DNA of 64,000 nucleotides from Amaranthus tricolor. Taxonomy: Eukaryota; Streptophyta; Magnoliopsida; Caryophyllales; Amaranthaceae. The position numbers were made by a program, and so were the translations under genes. This document shows positions 43,301-58,800 of the stretch, one piece after another (positions within the stretch are counted from its first letter, which is position 1; each line of letters starts with the position of its first letter). The notes beneath the pieces were generated by a model, which made no database searches, was not told the DNA's origin, and was given only the letters and a program-made list of their open reading frames with translations. The stretch lies in NCBI RefSeq assembly GCF_026212465.1, contig NC_080062.1, forward strand, positions 12,268,643 to 12,332,642, read 5' to 3'.

Positions 43301-46300
43301 AAAATCGCAACTAACACGTAATTTCTAGCATATGACTAAGATTTTAAATTCTAACCACGTGAACAGAATAATAAATACCAAATAGTGTTGTGTGCCAAGC
43401 TTCGTGCAAAACAAACCAAGTTTGAGCTACATTATGTGCAAAAGTGGAAAACGCTTATAAACCTTTAAATCACAACATAACATGTAATTTCTTGCATATG
43501 ACTATGATTTTCAATTCTAACCACTTTAACACAATAATACATACCAAATAGTGTTGAGTGCCAAGTTTCGTGCAAAACAAACCAAGTTTTAGCTACTTTA
43601 TGCGCAAAAGTGGAAAAAACGCTAAAAAACCCTTATAATTGCAACATAACACGTAATTTCTAGCATATGACTTTGATATTCAATTCTAACCACTTCAACA
43701 CAATAATATATACCAAATAGGGTTCTTTGCGAAGTTTCGTGCAAAACAAACCAAGTTTGAGCTACTTTATGCGCAAAAGTGGCAAAAACGCTTAAAAACC
43801 CTTAAAATCGCAACTTATCACGTAATTTCTAGCATATGACTATTATTTTATATTTTAACCACTTCAACACAATAATATATACCAAATAGTGTTGTGTGCC
43901 AAGTTTCGTGCAAAACAAACGAAGTTTGAGCTACTTTTTGCAAAACGCTAAAAAACCCTTAAAATCGCAACTTAACATGTAATTTCTAGCATATGACTAA
44001 GATTTTAAATTCTAACCACTTCAACACAATAATATATACTAAATAGTGTTGTGTGTCAAGTTTCGTGCAAAACAAACCAAGTTTGAGCTATTTTATGCGC
44101 AAAAGTGCCAAAAACGCTTAAAAACCCTTAAAATCGCAATTTATCACGTAATTTCTAGCATATGACTATGATTTTATATTTTAACCACTTCAACACAGTA
44201 ATATATACCAAATAGTGTTGTGGTGCCAAGTTTCGTGTAAAACAAACCAAGTTTGAGTTATTTTATGTGCAAAAGTGGCAAAACGCTTAAAAACCCTTAA
44301 AATCGCAACTTAACATGTAATTTCTTGCACATGACTATGATTTTCAATTCTAACAATTCAACACAATAATATATACTAAATAGTGTTGTGTGCCAAGTTT
44401 CGAGCAAAATAAACCAAGTTTGAGCTACTTTATGTGCAAAAGTGGAAAAAACGCTTATAAACCCTTAAAATCACAATTTAACATGTAATTTCTTGCACAT
44501 GACTATGATTTTCAACTCTAATCACTTCAACACAATAATATATACCAAATAGTGTTGTGTGCCAAGTTTAGTGCAAAACAAACCAAATTTGAGCTACTTT
44601 GTGCGCAAAAGTGGGAAAAACGCTAAAAAAACTCTTATAATTGCAACATAACACGTAATTTCTAGCATATGACTTTGATATTCAATTTAACCACTTCAAC
44701 ACAATAATATATACCAAATAGTGTTATGGGCCAAGTTTCGTGCAAAACAAACCAAGTTTGAGCTAATTTATGTGCAAAAGTGCCAAAAACGCTAAAAAAC
44801 CCTTAGAATTGCAACATAACACGTAATTTCTAGCATATGACGTTTATATTCAATTCTAACCACTTCAACACAATAATATATACCAAATAGTGTTGTGTGT
44901 GAAGTTTCTTGCAAAACAAACCAAGTTCGGGCTACTTTATGCGCAAAAGGGGCAAAAACGCTTAAAAACCCTTAAAATCGCAACTTATCACGTAATTTCT
45001 CGCGTATGACTATGATTTTATATTTTAACCAGTTCAACACAATAATGTATACCAAATAGTGTTGTGTGCCACGTTTCATGCAAAACAAACGAACTTTGAG
45101 CTACTTTATGTGCAAAAGTGGCAAAACGCTTAAAAACCCTTAAAATCGCGACTTAACACGTAATTTCTAGAATATGACTATTATGTTATATTTTAACCAC
45201 TTAGACACAATAATATAAACCAAATAGTGTTGTGTGCCAAGTTTAGTGCAAAACAAACCAAGTTTGAGCTACTTTATGTGCAAAAGTGGTAAAACGCATA
45301 AAAACCCTTAAAATCGCAACTTAACATGTAATTTCTAGCATATGACTAAGATTTTAAATTCTAACCACTTCAACACAATAATATATACCAAATAGTCTTG
45401 TGTGCGAAGTTTCGTGCAAAACAAACCAAGTTTGAGCTACTTTATGCGCAAAAGTGGCAAAAACGCGTAAAAACCCTTATAATCATAACTTATCACGTAA
45501 TTTCTAGCATATGACTATGATTTTATATTTTAACCACTGCAACACAGTAATATATACCAAATAGTGTTGTTTGCCAAGTTTCGTGTAAAACAAACCAAGT
45601 TTGAGTTACTTTATGTGCAAAAGTAGCAAAACGCTGAAAAACCCTTAAAATCGCAACTAACACGTAATTTCTAGCATATGACTAAGATTTTAAATTCTAA
45701 CCACGTGAACAGAATAATAAATACCAAATAGTGTTGTGTGCCAAGCTTCGTGCAAAACAAACCAAGTTTGAGCTACATTATGTGCAAAAGTGGAAAAAAC
45801 GCTTATAAACCTTTAAATCACAACATAACATGTAATTTCTTGCATATGACTATGATTTTCAATTCTAACCACTTTAACACAATAATACATACCAAATAGT
45901 GTTGAGTGCCAACTTTCGTGCAAAACAAACCAAGTTTTAGCTACTTTATGCGCAAAAGTGGAAAAAACGCTAAAAAACCCTTATAATTGCAACATAACAC
46001 GTAATTTCTAGCATATGACTTTGATATTCAATTCTAACCACTTCAACACAATAATATATACCAAATAGGGTTCTTTGTTCTTTGCGAAGTTTCGTGCAAA
46101 ACAAACCAAGTTTGAGCTACTTTATGCGCAAAAGTGGCAAAAACGCTTAAAAACCCTTAAAATCGCAACTTATCACGTAATTTCTAGCATATGACTATTA
46201 TTTTATATTTTAACCACTTCAACACAATAATATATACCAAATAGTGTTGTGTGCCAAGTTTCGTGCAAAACAAACGAAGTTTGAGCTACTTTTTGCAAAA

Positions 46301-47000
46301 CGCTAAAAAAACCCTTAAAATCGCAACTTAACATGTAATTTCTAGCATATGACTAAGATTTTAAATTCTAACCACTTCAACACAATAATATATACTAAAT
46401 AGTGTTGTGTGTCAAGTTTCGTGCAAAACAAACCAAGTTTGAGCTATTTTATGCGCAAAAGTGCCAAAAACGCTTAAAAACCCTTAAAATCGCAATTTAT
46501 CACGTAATTTCTAGCATATGACTATGATTTTATATTTTAACCACTTCAACACAGTAATATATACCAAATAGTGTTGTGTGCCAAGTTTCGTGTAAAACAA
46601 ACCAAGTTTGAGTTATTTTATGTGCAAAAGTGGCAAAACGCTTAAAAACCCTTAAAATCGCAACTTAACATGTAATTTCTTGCACATGACTATGATTTTC
46701 AATTCTAACAATTCAACACAATAATATATACTAAATAGTGTTGTGTGCCAAGTTTCGAGCAAAACAAACCAAATTTGAGCTACTTTATGTGCAAAAGTGG
46801 AAAAAACGCTTATAAACCCTTAAAATCACAATTTAACATGTAATTTCTTGCACATGACTATGATTTTCAATTCTAATCACTTCAACACAATAATATATAC
46901 CAAATAGTGTTGTGTGCCAAGTTTAGTGCAAAACAAACCAAATTTGAGCTACTTTGTGCGCAAAAGTGGGAAAAACGCTAAAAAACTCTTATAATTGCAA
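40400..47000 (+). repeat. Higher-order repeat region with 8- and 14-monomer offsets
   Basis: 'ttctcgcgtatgac' recurs at 41302, 42650 and 44998, which is 1348 bp (8 monomers) and 2348 bp (14 monomers). A rare 'aataggg' monomer is at 43721 and 46069 (2348 bp), the second copy carrying an extra 7-bp 'ttctttg' duplication. A shortened 'ctactttttgcaaaacgc' monomer recurs near 43930 and 46280. Confidence 0.7.
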
Positions 47001-50000
47001 CATAACACGTAATTTCTAACATATGACTTTGATATTCAATTTAACCACTTCAACACAATAATATATACCAAATAGTGTTGTGGGCCAAGTTTCGTGCAAA
47101 ACAAACCAAGTTTGAGCTAATTTATGCGCAAAATTGCCAAAAACGCTAAAAAACCCTTATAATTGCAACATAACACGTAATTTCTAGCATATGACTTTTA
47201 TATTCAATTCTAACCACTTCAACACAATAATATATACCAAATAGTGTTGTGGGCCAAGTTTCGTGCAAAACAAACCAAGTTTGGGCTACTTTATGCGCAA
47301 AAGGGGCAAAAAAGCTTAAAAACCCTTAAAATCGAGACTTATCACGTAATTTCTCGCATATGACTATGATTTTATATTTTAACCACTTCAACACAATAAT
47401 ATATACCAAATAGTGTTCTGTGCCACGTTTCGTGCAAAACAAACGAAGTTTGAGCTACTTTATGTGCAAAAGTGGCAAAACGCTTAAAAACCCTTAAAAT
47501 CGCAACTTAACACGTAATTTCTAGCATATGACTAAGATTTTAAATTCTAACCACGTCAACAGAATAATAAATACCAAATAGTGTTGTGTGCCATGTTTCG
47601 TGCAAAACAAACCAAGTTTGAGCTACTTTATGTGCAAAAGTGGAAAAAACGCTTATAAACCTTTAAATCACAACATAACATGTAATTTCTTGCATATGAC
47701 TATGATTTTCAATTCTAACCACTTTAACACAATAATATATACCAAATAGTGTTGTGTGCCAAGTTTCGTGCAAAACAAACCAAGTTTGAGCTACTTTATG
47801 CGCAAAAGTGGCAAAAACGCTAAAAAACCCTTATAATTGCAACATAACACGTAATTTCTAGCATATGACTTTGATATTCAATTCTAACCACTTCAACACA
47901 TTAATATATACCAAATAGTGTTCTGTGCGAAGTTTCGTGCAAAAAAAACCAAGTTTGAGCTACTTTATGCGCAAAAGTGGCAAAAACGCTTAAAAACCCT
48001 TAAAATCGCAACTTATCACGTAATTTCTAGCATATGACTATGATTTTATATTCTAACCACTTCAACACAATAATATATACCAAATAGTGTTGTGCGACAA
48101 GTTTTGTACAAAACAAACGAAGTTTGAGCTACTTTTTGTGCAAAAGTGGCAAAACGCTAAAAAAACCCTTAAAATCGCAACTTAACATGTAATTTCTAGC
48201 ATATAAATAAGATTTTAAATTCTAACCACTTCAACTCAATAATATATACCAAATAGTGTTGTGTGTCAAGTTTCGTGCAAAACAAACCAAGTTTGAGCTA
48301 TTTTATGCGCAAAAGTGCCAAAAAACGCTTAAAAACCCTTAAAATCGCAATTTATCACGTAATTTCTAGCATATGACTATGATTTTATATTTTAACCACT
48401 TCAACACAGTAATATATACCAAATAGTGTTGTGTGCCAAGTTTCGTGTAAAACAAACCAAGTTTGAGTTATTTTATGTGCAAAAGTGGCAAAACGCTTAA
48501 AAACCCTTAAAATCTCAACTTAACATGTAATTTCTTGCACATGACTATGATTTTCAATTCTAACAATTCAACACAATAATATATACCAAATAGTGTTGTG
48601 TGCCAAGTTTCGTGCAAAACAAACCAAGTTTGAGCTACTTTATGTGGCAAATAGTGGAAAAAACGCTTATAAACCCTTAAAATCACAATTTAACATGTAA
48701 TTTCTTGCACATGACTATGATGTTCAATTCTAATCACTTCAACACAATAATATATACCAAATAGTGTTGTGTGCCAAGTTTAGTGCAATATAAACCAAAT
48801 TTGCAGCTACTTTGTGCGCAAAAGTGGCAAAAACGCTAAAAAACTCTTATAATTGCAACATAACACGTAATTTCTAGCATATGACTTTGATATTCAATTT
48901 AAACCACTTCAACACAATAATATATACCAAATAGTGTTGTGGGCCAAGTTTCGTGCAAAACAAACCAAGTTTGAGCTAATTTATGCACAAAAGTGCCAAA
49001 AACGCTAAAAAACCCTTATAATTGCAACATAACACGTAATTTCTAGCATATGACTTTTATATTCAATTCTAACCACTTCAACACAATAATATATACCAAA
49101 TAGTGTTGTGTGCGAAGTTTCGTGCAAAACAAACCAAGTTTGGGCTACTTTATGCGCAAAAGGGGCATAAAAGCTTAAAAACCCTTAAAATCGCAACTTA
49201 TCACGTAATTTCTCGCATATGACTATGATTTTATATTTTAACCAATTCAACACAATAATATATACCAAATAGTGTTCTGTGCCACGTTTCGTGCAAAACA
49301 AGAGAAGTTTGAGCTACTTTATGTGCAAAAGTGGCAAAACGCTTAAAAACCCTTAAAATCGCAACTTAACACGTAATTTCTAGCATATGACTAAGATTTT
49401 AAATTCTAACCACGTCAACAGAATAATAAATACCAAATAGTGTTGTGTGCCAAGTTTCGTGCAAAACAAACCAAGTTTGAGCTACATTATGTGCAAAAGT
49501 GGAAAAAACGCTTATAAACCTTTAAATCACAACATAACATGTAATTTCTTGCATATGACTATGATTTTCAATTCTAACCACTTTAACACAATAATATATA
49601 CCAAATAGTGTTGTGTGCCAAGTTTCGTGCAAAACAAACCAAGTTTGAGCTACTTTATGCGCGAAAGTGGCAAAAACGCTAGAAAACCCTTATAATTGCA
49701 ACATAACATGTAATTTCTAGCATATGACTTTGATATTCAATTCTAACCACTTCAACACAATAATATATACCAAATAGTGTTCTGTGCGAAGTTTCGTGCA
49801 AAACAAACCAAGTTTGAGCTACTTTATGCGCAAAAGTGGCAAAAACGCTTAAAAAACCCTTAAAATCGCAACTTATCACGTAATTTCTAGCATATGACTA
49901 TTATTTTATATTTTAACCACTTCAACACAATAATATATACCAAATAGTGTTGTGTGCCAAGATTCGTGCAAAACAAACGAAGTTTGAGCTACTTTTTGTT

Positions 50001-52869
50001 CAAAAGTGGCAAAACGCTAAAAAAACCCTTAAAATCACAACTTAACATGTAATTTCTAGCATATGACTAAGATTTTAAATTCTAACCACTTCAACACAAT
50101 AATATATACCAAATAGTGTTGTGTGTCAAGTTTCGTGCAAAACAAACAAAGTTTGAGCTATTTTATGCGCAAAAGTGCCAAAAACGATTAAAAACCCTTA
50201 AAATCGCAATTTATCACGTAATTTCCAGCATATGACTATGATTTTATATTTTAACCACTTCAACACAGTAATATATACCAAATAGTGTTGTGTGCCAAGT
50301 TTCGTGTAAAACAAATCAAGTTTGAGTTATTTTATGTGCAAAAGTGGCAAAACGCTTAAAAACCCTTAAAATCGCAACTTAACATGTAATTTCTTGCACA
50401 TGACTATGATTTTCAATTCTAACAATTCAACACAATAATATATACGAAATAGTGTTGTGTGCCAAGTTTCGAGCAAAACAAACCAAGTTTGAGCTACTTT
50501 ATGTGCAAAAGTGGAAAAAAACGCTTATAAACCCTTAAAATCACAATTTAACATGTAATTTCTTGCACATGACTATGATTTTCAATTCTAATCACTTCAA
50601 CACAATAATATATACCAAATAGTGTTGTGTGCCAAGTTTAGTGCAAAACAAACCAAATTTGAGCTACTTTGTGCGCAAAAGTGGGAAAAACGCTAAAAAA
50701 CTCTTATAATTTCAACATAACACGTAATTTCTAGCATATGACTTTGATATTCAATTTAACCACTTCAACACAATAATATATACCAAATAGTGTTGTGGGC
50801 CAAGTTTCGTGCAAAACAAAACCAAGTTTGAGCTAATTTATGCGCAAAAGTACCAAAAACGCTAAAAAAAACCCTTATAATTGCAACATAACACGTAATT
50901 TCTAGCATATGACTTTTATATTCAATTCTAACCACTTCAACACAATAATATATACCAAATAGTCTTGTGTGCGAAGTTTCGTGCAAAACAAACCAAGTTT
51001 GGGCTACTTTATGTGCAAAAGGGGCAAAACGCTTAAAAACCCTTAAAATCGCAACTTATCACGTAATTTCTCGCATATGACTATGATTTTATATTTTAAC
51101 TACTTCAACACAATAATGTATACCAAATAGTGTTGTGTGCCACGTTTCGTGCAAAACAAACGAACTTTGAGCTACTTTATGTGCAAAAGTGGCAAAACGC
51201 TTAAAAACCCTTAAAATCGCAACTTAACACGTAATTTCTAGCATATGACTATTATGTTATATTTTAACCACTTAGACACAATAATATATACCAAATAGTG
51301 TTGTGTGCCAAGTTTAGTGCAAAACAAACCAAGTTTGAGCTACTTTGTGTGCAAAAGTGGTAAAACGCATAAAAACCCTTAAAATCGCAACTTAACATGT
51401 AATTTCTAGCATATGACTAAGATTTTAAATTCTAACCACTTCAATAGCAATAATATATACCAAATAGAGTTGTGTGCGAAGTTTCGTAAAAAACAAACCA
51501 AGTTTGAGCTACTTTATGCGCAAAAGTGGCAAAAACGCGTAAAAACCCTTATAATCATAACTTATCACGTAATTTCTAGCATATGACTATGATTTTATAT
51601 TTTAACCACTGCAACACAGTAATATATACCAAATAGTGTTGTTTGCCAAGTTTCGTGTAAAACCAACCAAGTTTGAGTTACTTTATGTGCAAAAGTGGCA
51701 AAACGCTGAAAAACCCTTAAAATCGCAACTTAACACGTAATTTCTAGCATATGACTAAGATTTTAAATTCTAACCACGTCAACAGAATAATAAATACCAA
51801 ATAGTGTTGTGTGCCAAGTTTCGTGGCAAAACAAACCATGTTTGAGCTACATTATGTGCAAAAGTGGAAAAAACGCTTATAAACCTTTAAATCACAACAT
51901 AACATGTAATTTCTTGCATATGACTATGATTTTCAATTCTAACCACTTTAACACAATAATATATACCAAATAGTGTTGTGTGCCAAGTTTCGTGCAAAAC
52001 AAACCAAGTTTGAGCTACTTTATGCGCAAAAGTGGCAAAAACGCTAAAAAAACCCTTATAATTGCAACATAACACGTAATTTCTAGCATATGACTTTGAT
52101 ATTCAATTCTAACCACTTCAACACAATAATATATACCAAATAGTGTTCTGTGCGAAGTTTCTTGCAAAACAAACCAAGTTTGAGCTACTTTATGCGCAAA
52201 AGTGGCAAAAACGCTTAAAAACCCTTAAAATCGCAACTTATCACGTAATTTCTAGCATATGACTATTATTTTATATTTTAACCACTTCAACACAATAATA
52301 TATACCAAATAGTGTTGTGTGCCAAGTTTCGTGCAAAACAAACGAAGTTTGAGCTACTTTTTGTGCAAAAGTGGCAAAACGCTAAAAAACCCTTAAAATC
52401 GCAACTTAACATGTAATTTCTAGCATATGACTAAGATTTTAAATTCTAACCACTTCAACACAATAATATATACCAAATAGTGTTGTGTGTCAAGTTTCGT
52501 GCAAAACAAACCAAGTTTGAGCTATTTTATGCGCAATAGTGCCAAAAACGCTTAAAAACCCTTAAAATCGCAATTTATCACGTAATTTCTAGCATATGAC
52601 TATGATTTTATATTTTAACCACTTCAACACAGTAATATATACCAAATAGTGTTGTGTGCCAAGTTTCGTGTAAAACAAACCAAGTTTGAGTTATTTTATG
52701 TGCAAAAGTGGCAAAACGCTTAAAAACCCTTAAAATCGCAACTTAACATGTAATTTCTTGCACATGACTATGATTTTCAATTCTAAGAATTCAACACAAT
52801 AATATATACGAAATAGTGTTGTGTGCCAAGTTTCGAGCAAAACAAACCAAGTTTGAGCTACTTTATGTG

Positions 52870-55800
52870 CAAAAGTGGAAAAAACTTATAAACCCTTAAA
52901 ATCACAATTTAACATGTAATTTCTTGCACATGACTATGATTTTCAATTCTAATCACTTCAACACAATAATATATACCAAATAGTGTTGTGTGCCAAGTTT
53001 AGTGCAAAACAAACCAAATTTGAGCTACTTTGTGCGCAAAAGTGGCAAAAACGCTAAAAAACTCTTATAATTACAACATAACACGTAATTTCTAGCATAT
53101 GACTTTGATATTCAATTTAACCACTTCAACAAAATAATATATACCAAATAGTGTTGTGGGCCAAGTTTCGTGCAAAACAAACATAGTTTGAGCTAATTTA
53201 TGCGCAAAAGTACCAAAAACGCTAAAAAAAACCCTTATAATTGCAACATAACACGTAATTTCTAGCATATGACTTTTATATTCAATTCTAACCACTTCAA
53301 CACAATAATATATACCAAATAGTCTTGTGTGCGAAGTTTCGTGCAAAACAAACCAAGTTTGAGCTAATTTATGCGCAAAAGTGGCAAAAACGCGTAAAAA
53401 CCCTTATAATCATAACTTATCACGTAATTTCTAGCATATGACTATGATTTTATATTTTAACCACTGCAACAAAGTAATATATACCAAATAGTGTTGTTTG
53501 CCAAGTTTCGTGTAAAACAAACCAAGTTTGAGTTACTTTATGTGCAAAAGTGGCAAAACGCTGAAAAACCCTTAAAATCGCAACTTAACACGTAATTTCT
53601 AGCATATGACTAAGATTTTAAATTCTAACCACGTCAACAGAATAATAAATACCAAATAGTGTTGTGTGCCAAGTTTCGTGCAAAACAAACCATGTTTGAG
53701 CTACATTATGTGCAAAAGTGGAAAAAACGCTTATAAACCTTTAAATCACAACATAACATGTAATTTCTTGCATATGACTATGATTTTCAATTCTAACCAC
53801 TTTAACACAATAATATATACCAAATAGTGTTGTGTGCCAAGTTTCGTGCAAAACAAACCAAGTTTGAGCTACTTTATGCGCAAAAGTGGCAAAAACGCTA
53901 AAAAACCCTTATAATTGCAACATAACACGTAATTTCTAGCATATGACTTTGATATTCAATTCTAACCACTTCAACACAATAATATATACCAAATAGTGTT
54001 CTGTGCGAAGTTTCTTGCAAAACAAACCAAGTTTGAGCTACTTTATGCGCAAAAGTGGCAAAAACGCTTAAAAACCCTTAAAATCGCAACTTATCACGTA
54101 ATTTCTAGCATATGACTATTATTTTATATTTTAACCACTTCAACACAATAATATATACCAAATAGTGTTGTGTGCCAAGTTTCGTGCAAAACAAACGAAG
54201 TTTGAGCTACTTTTTGTGCAAAAGTGGCAAAACGCTAAAAAACCCTTAAAATCGCAACTTAACATGTAATTTCTAGCATATGACTAAGATTTTAAATTCT
54301 AACCACTTCAACACAATAATATATACCAAATAGTGTTGTGTGTCAAGTTTCGTGCAAAACAAACCAAGTTTGAGCTATTTTATGCGCAATAGTGCCAAAA
54401 ACGCTTAAAAACCCTTAAAATCGCAATTTATCACGTAATTTCTAGCATATGACTATGATTTTATATTTTAACCACTTCAACACAGTAATATATACCAAAT
54501 AGTGTTGTGTGCCAAGTTTCGTGTAAAACAAACCAAGTTTGAGTTATTTTATGTGCAAAAGTGGCAAAACGCTTAAAAACCCTTAAAATCGCAACTTAAC
54601 ATGTAATTTCTTGCACATGACTATGATTTTCAATTCTAACAATTCAACACAATAATATATACGAAATAGTGTTGTGTGCCAAGTTTCGAGCAAAACAAAC
54701 CAAGTTTGAGCTACTTTATGTGCAAAAGTGGAAAAAACTTATAAACCCTTAAAATCACAATTTAACATGTAATTTCTTGCACATGACTATGATTTTCAAT
54801 TCTAATCACTTCAACACAATAATATATACCAAATAGTGTTGTGTGCCAAGTTTAGTGCAAAACAAACCAAATTTGAGCTACTTTGTGCGCAAAAGTGGCA
54901 AAAACGCTAAAAAACTCTTATAATTACAACATAACACGTAATTTCTAGCATATGACTTTGATATTCAATTTAACCACTTCAACACAATAATATATACCAA
55001 ATAGTGTTGTGGGCCAAGTTTCGTGCAAAACAAACATAGTTTGAGCTAATTTATGCGCAAAAGTGCCAAAAACGCTAAAAAACCCTTATAATTGCAACAT
55101 AACACGTAATTTCTAGCATATGACTTTGATATTCAATTCTAACCACTTTAACACAATAATATATACCAAATAGTGTTGTGTGCGAAGTTTCGTGCAAAAC
55201 AAACCAAGTTTGGGTTACTTTATGCGCAAAAGGGGCAAAAAAGCTTAAAAACCCTTAAAATCGCAACTTATCACTTAATTTCTCGCATATGACTATGACT
55301 AACCACTTCAACACAATAATATATACCAAATAGTGTTGTGTGCCAAGTTTCGTGTAAAACAAACCAAGTTTGAGTTATTTTATGTGCAAAAGTGGCAAAA
55401 CGCTTAAAAACCCTTAAAATCGCAACTTAACATGTAATTTCTTGCACATGACTATGATTTTCAATTCTAACAATTCAACACAATAATATATACCAAATAG
55501 TGTTGTGTGCCAAGTTTCGTGCAAAACAAACCAAGTTTGAGCTACTTTATGTGCAAAAGTGGAAAAAACGCTTATAAACCCTTAAAATCACAATTTAACA
55601 TGTAATTTCTTGCACATGACTATGATGTTCAATTCTAATCACTTCAACACAATAATATATACCAAATAGTGTTGTGTGCCAAGTTTAGTGCAAAATAAAC
55701 AAAATTTGAGCTACTTTGTGCGCAAAAGTGGCAAAAACGCTAAAAAACTCTTATAATTGCAACATAACACGTAATTTCTAGCATATGACTTTGATATTCA

Positions 55801-58800
55801 ATTTAACCACTTCAACACAATAATATATACCAAATAGTGTTGTGGGCCAAGTTTCGTGCAAAACAAACCAAGTTTGAGCTAATTTATGCACAAAAGTGCC
55901 AAAAAACGCTAAAAAACCCTTATAATTGCAACATAACACGTAATTTCTAGCATATGACTTTTATATTCAATTCTAACCACTTCAACACAATAATATATAC
56001 CAAATAGTGTTGTGTGCGAAGTTTCGTGCAAAACAAACCAAGTTTGGGCTACTTTATGCGCAAAAGGGGCAAAAAAGCTTAAAAACCCTTAAAATCGCAA
56101 CTTATCACGTAATTTTTCGCATATGACTATGATTTTATATTTTAACCAATTCAACACAATAATATATACCAAATAGTGTTCTGTGCCACGTTTCGTGCAA
56201 AACAAGAGAAGTTTGAGCTACTTTATGTGCAAAAGTGGCAAAACGCTTAAAAACCCTTAAAATCGCAACTTAACACGTAATTTCTAGCATATGACTAAGA
56301 TTTTAAATTCTAACCACGTCAACAGAATTATAAATACCAAATAGTGTTGTGTGCCAAGTTTCGTGCAAAACAAACCATGTTTGAGCTACATTATGTTCAA
56401 AAGTGGAAAAAACGCTTATAAACCGTTTAAATCACAACATAACATGTAATTTCTTGCATATGACTATGATTTTCAATTCTAACCACTTTAACACAATAAT
56501 ATATACCAAATAGTGTTGTGTGCCAAGTTTCGTGCAAAACAAACCAAGTTTGAGCTACTTTATGCGCAAAAGTGGCAAAAACGCTAAAAAACCCTTATAA
56601 TTGCAACATAACACGTAATTTCTAGCATATGACTTTGATATTCAATTCTAACCACTTCAACACAATAATATATACCAAATAGTGTTCTGTGCGAAGTTTC
56701 TTGCAAAACAAACCAAGTTTGAGCTACTTTATGCGCAAAAGTGGCAAAAACGCTTAAAAACCCTTAAAATCGCAACTTATCACGTAATTTCTAGCATATG
56801 ACTATTATTTTATATTTTAACCACTTCAACACAATAATATATACCAAATAGTGTTGTGTGCCAAGTTTCGTGCAAAACAAACGAAGTTTGAGCTACTTTT
56901 TGTGCAAAAGTGGCAAAACGCTAAAAAACCCTTAAAATCGCAACTTAACATGTAATTTCTAGCATATGACTAAGATTTTAAATTCTAACCACTTCAACAC
57001 AATAATATATACCAAATAGTGTTGTGTGTCAAGTTTCGTGCAAAACAAACCAAGTTTGAGCTATTTTATGCGCAATAGTGCCAAAAACGCTTAAAAACCC
57101 CTTAAAATCGCAATTTATCACGTAATTTCTAGCATATGACTATGATTTTATATTTTAACCACTTCAACACAGTAATATATACCAAATAGTGTTGTGTGCC
57201 ATGTTTCGTGTAAAACAAACCAAGTTTGAGTTATTTTATGTGCAAAAGTGGCAAAACGCTTAAAAACCCTTAAAATCGCAACTTAACATGTAATTTCTTG
57301 CACATGACTATGATTTTCAATTCTAAGAATTCAACACAATAATATATACGAAATAGTGTTGTGTGCCAAGTTTCGAGCAAAACAAACCAAGTTTGAGCTA
57401 CTTTATGTGCAAAAGTGGAAAAAACTTATAAACCCTTAAAATCACAATTTAACATGTAATTTCTTGCACATGACTATGATTTTCAATTCTAATCACTTCA
57501 ACACAATAATATATACCAAATAGTGTTGTGTGCCAAGTTTAGTGCAAAACAAACCAAATTTGAGCTACTTTGTGCGCAAAAGTGGCAAAAACGCTAAAAA
57601 ACTCTTATAATTACAAACATAACACGTAATTTCTAGCATATGACTTTGATATTCAATTTAACCACTTCAACACAATAATATATACCAAATAGTGTTGTGG
57701 GCCAAGTTTCGTGCAAAACAAACATAGTTTGAGCTAATTTATGCGCAAAAGTGCCAAAAACGCTAAAAAACCCTTATAATTGCAACATAACACGTAATTT
57801 CTAGCATATGACTTTGATATTCAATTCTAACCACTTTAACACAATAATATATACCAAATAGTGTTGTGTGCGAAGTTTCGTGCAAAACAAACCAAGTTTG
57901 GGTTACTTTATGCGCAAAAGGGGCAAAAAAAGCTTAAAAACCCTTAAAATCGCAACTTATCACTTAATTTCTCGCATATGACTATGACTAACCACTTCAA
58001 CACAATAATATATACCAAATAGTGTTGTGTGCCAAGTTTCGTGTAAAACAAACCAAGTTTGAGTTATTTTATGTGCAAAAGTGGCAAAACGCTTAAAAAC
58101 CCTTAAAATCGCAACTTAACATGTAATTTCTTGCACATGACTATGATTTTCAATTCTAACAATTCAACACAATAATATATACCAAATAGTGTTGTGTGCC
58201 AAGTTTCGTGCAAAACAAACCAAGTTTGAGCTACTTTATGTGCAAAAGTGGAAAAAAACGCTTATAAACCCTTAAAATCACAATTTAACATGTAATTTCT
58301 TGCACATGACTATGATGTTCAATTCTAATCACTTCAACACAATAATATATACCAAATAGTGTTGTGTGCCAAGTTTAGTGCAAAATAAACAAAATTTGAG
58401 CTACTTTGTGCGCAAAAGTGGCAAAAACGCTAAAAAACTCTTATAATTGCAACATAACACGTAATTTCTAGCATATGACTTTGATATTCAATTTAACCAC
58501 TTCAACACAATAATATATACCAAATAGTGTTGTGGGCCAAGTTTCGTGCAAAACAAACCAAGTTTGAGCTAATTTATGCACAAAAGTGCCAAAAACGCTA
58601 AAAAAACCCTTATAATTGCAACATAACACGTAATTTCTAGCATATGACTTTTATATTCAATTCTAACCACTTCAACACAATAATATATACCAAATAGTGT
58701 TGTGTGCGAAGTTTCGTGCAAAACAAACCAAGTTTGGGCTACTTTATGCGCAAAAGGGGCAAAAAAGCTTAAAAACCCTTAAAATCGCAACTTATCACGT

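Noticed and set aside
21951..53346. Minus-strand open frames of 62-84 codons in the satellite
   Set aside because: They all translate the same monomer in the one frame that stays open across units of 168 or 171 bp. They break wherever a monomer differs by one base and have no conserved start. They are repeat by-products.
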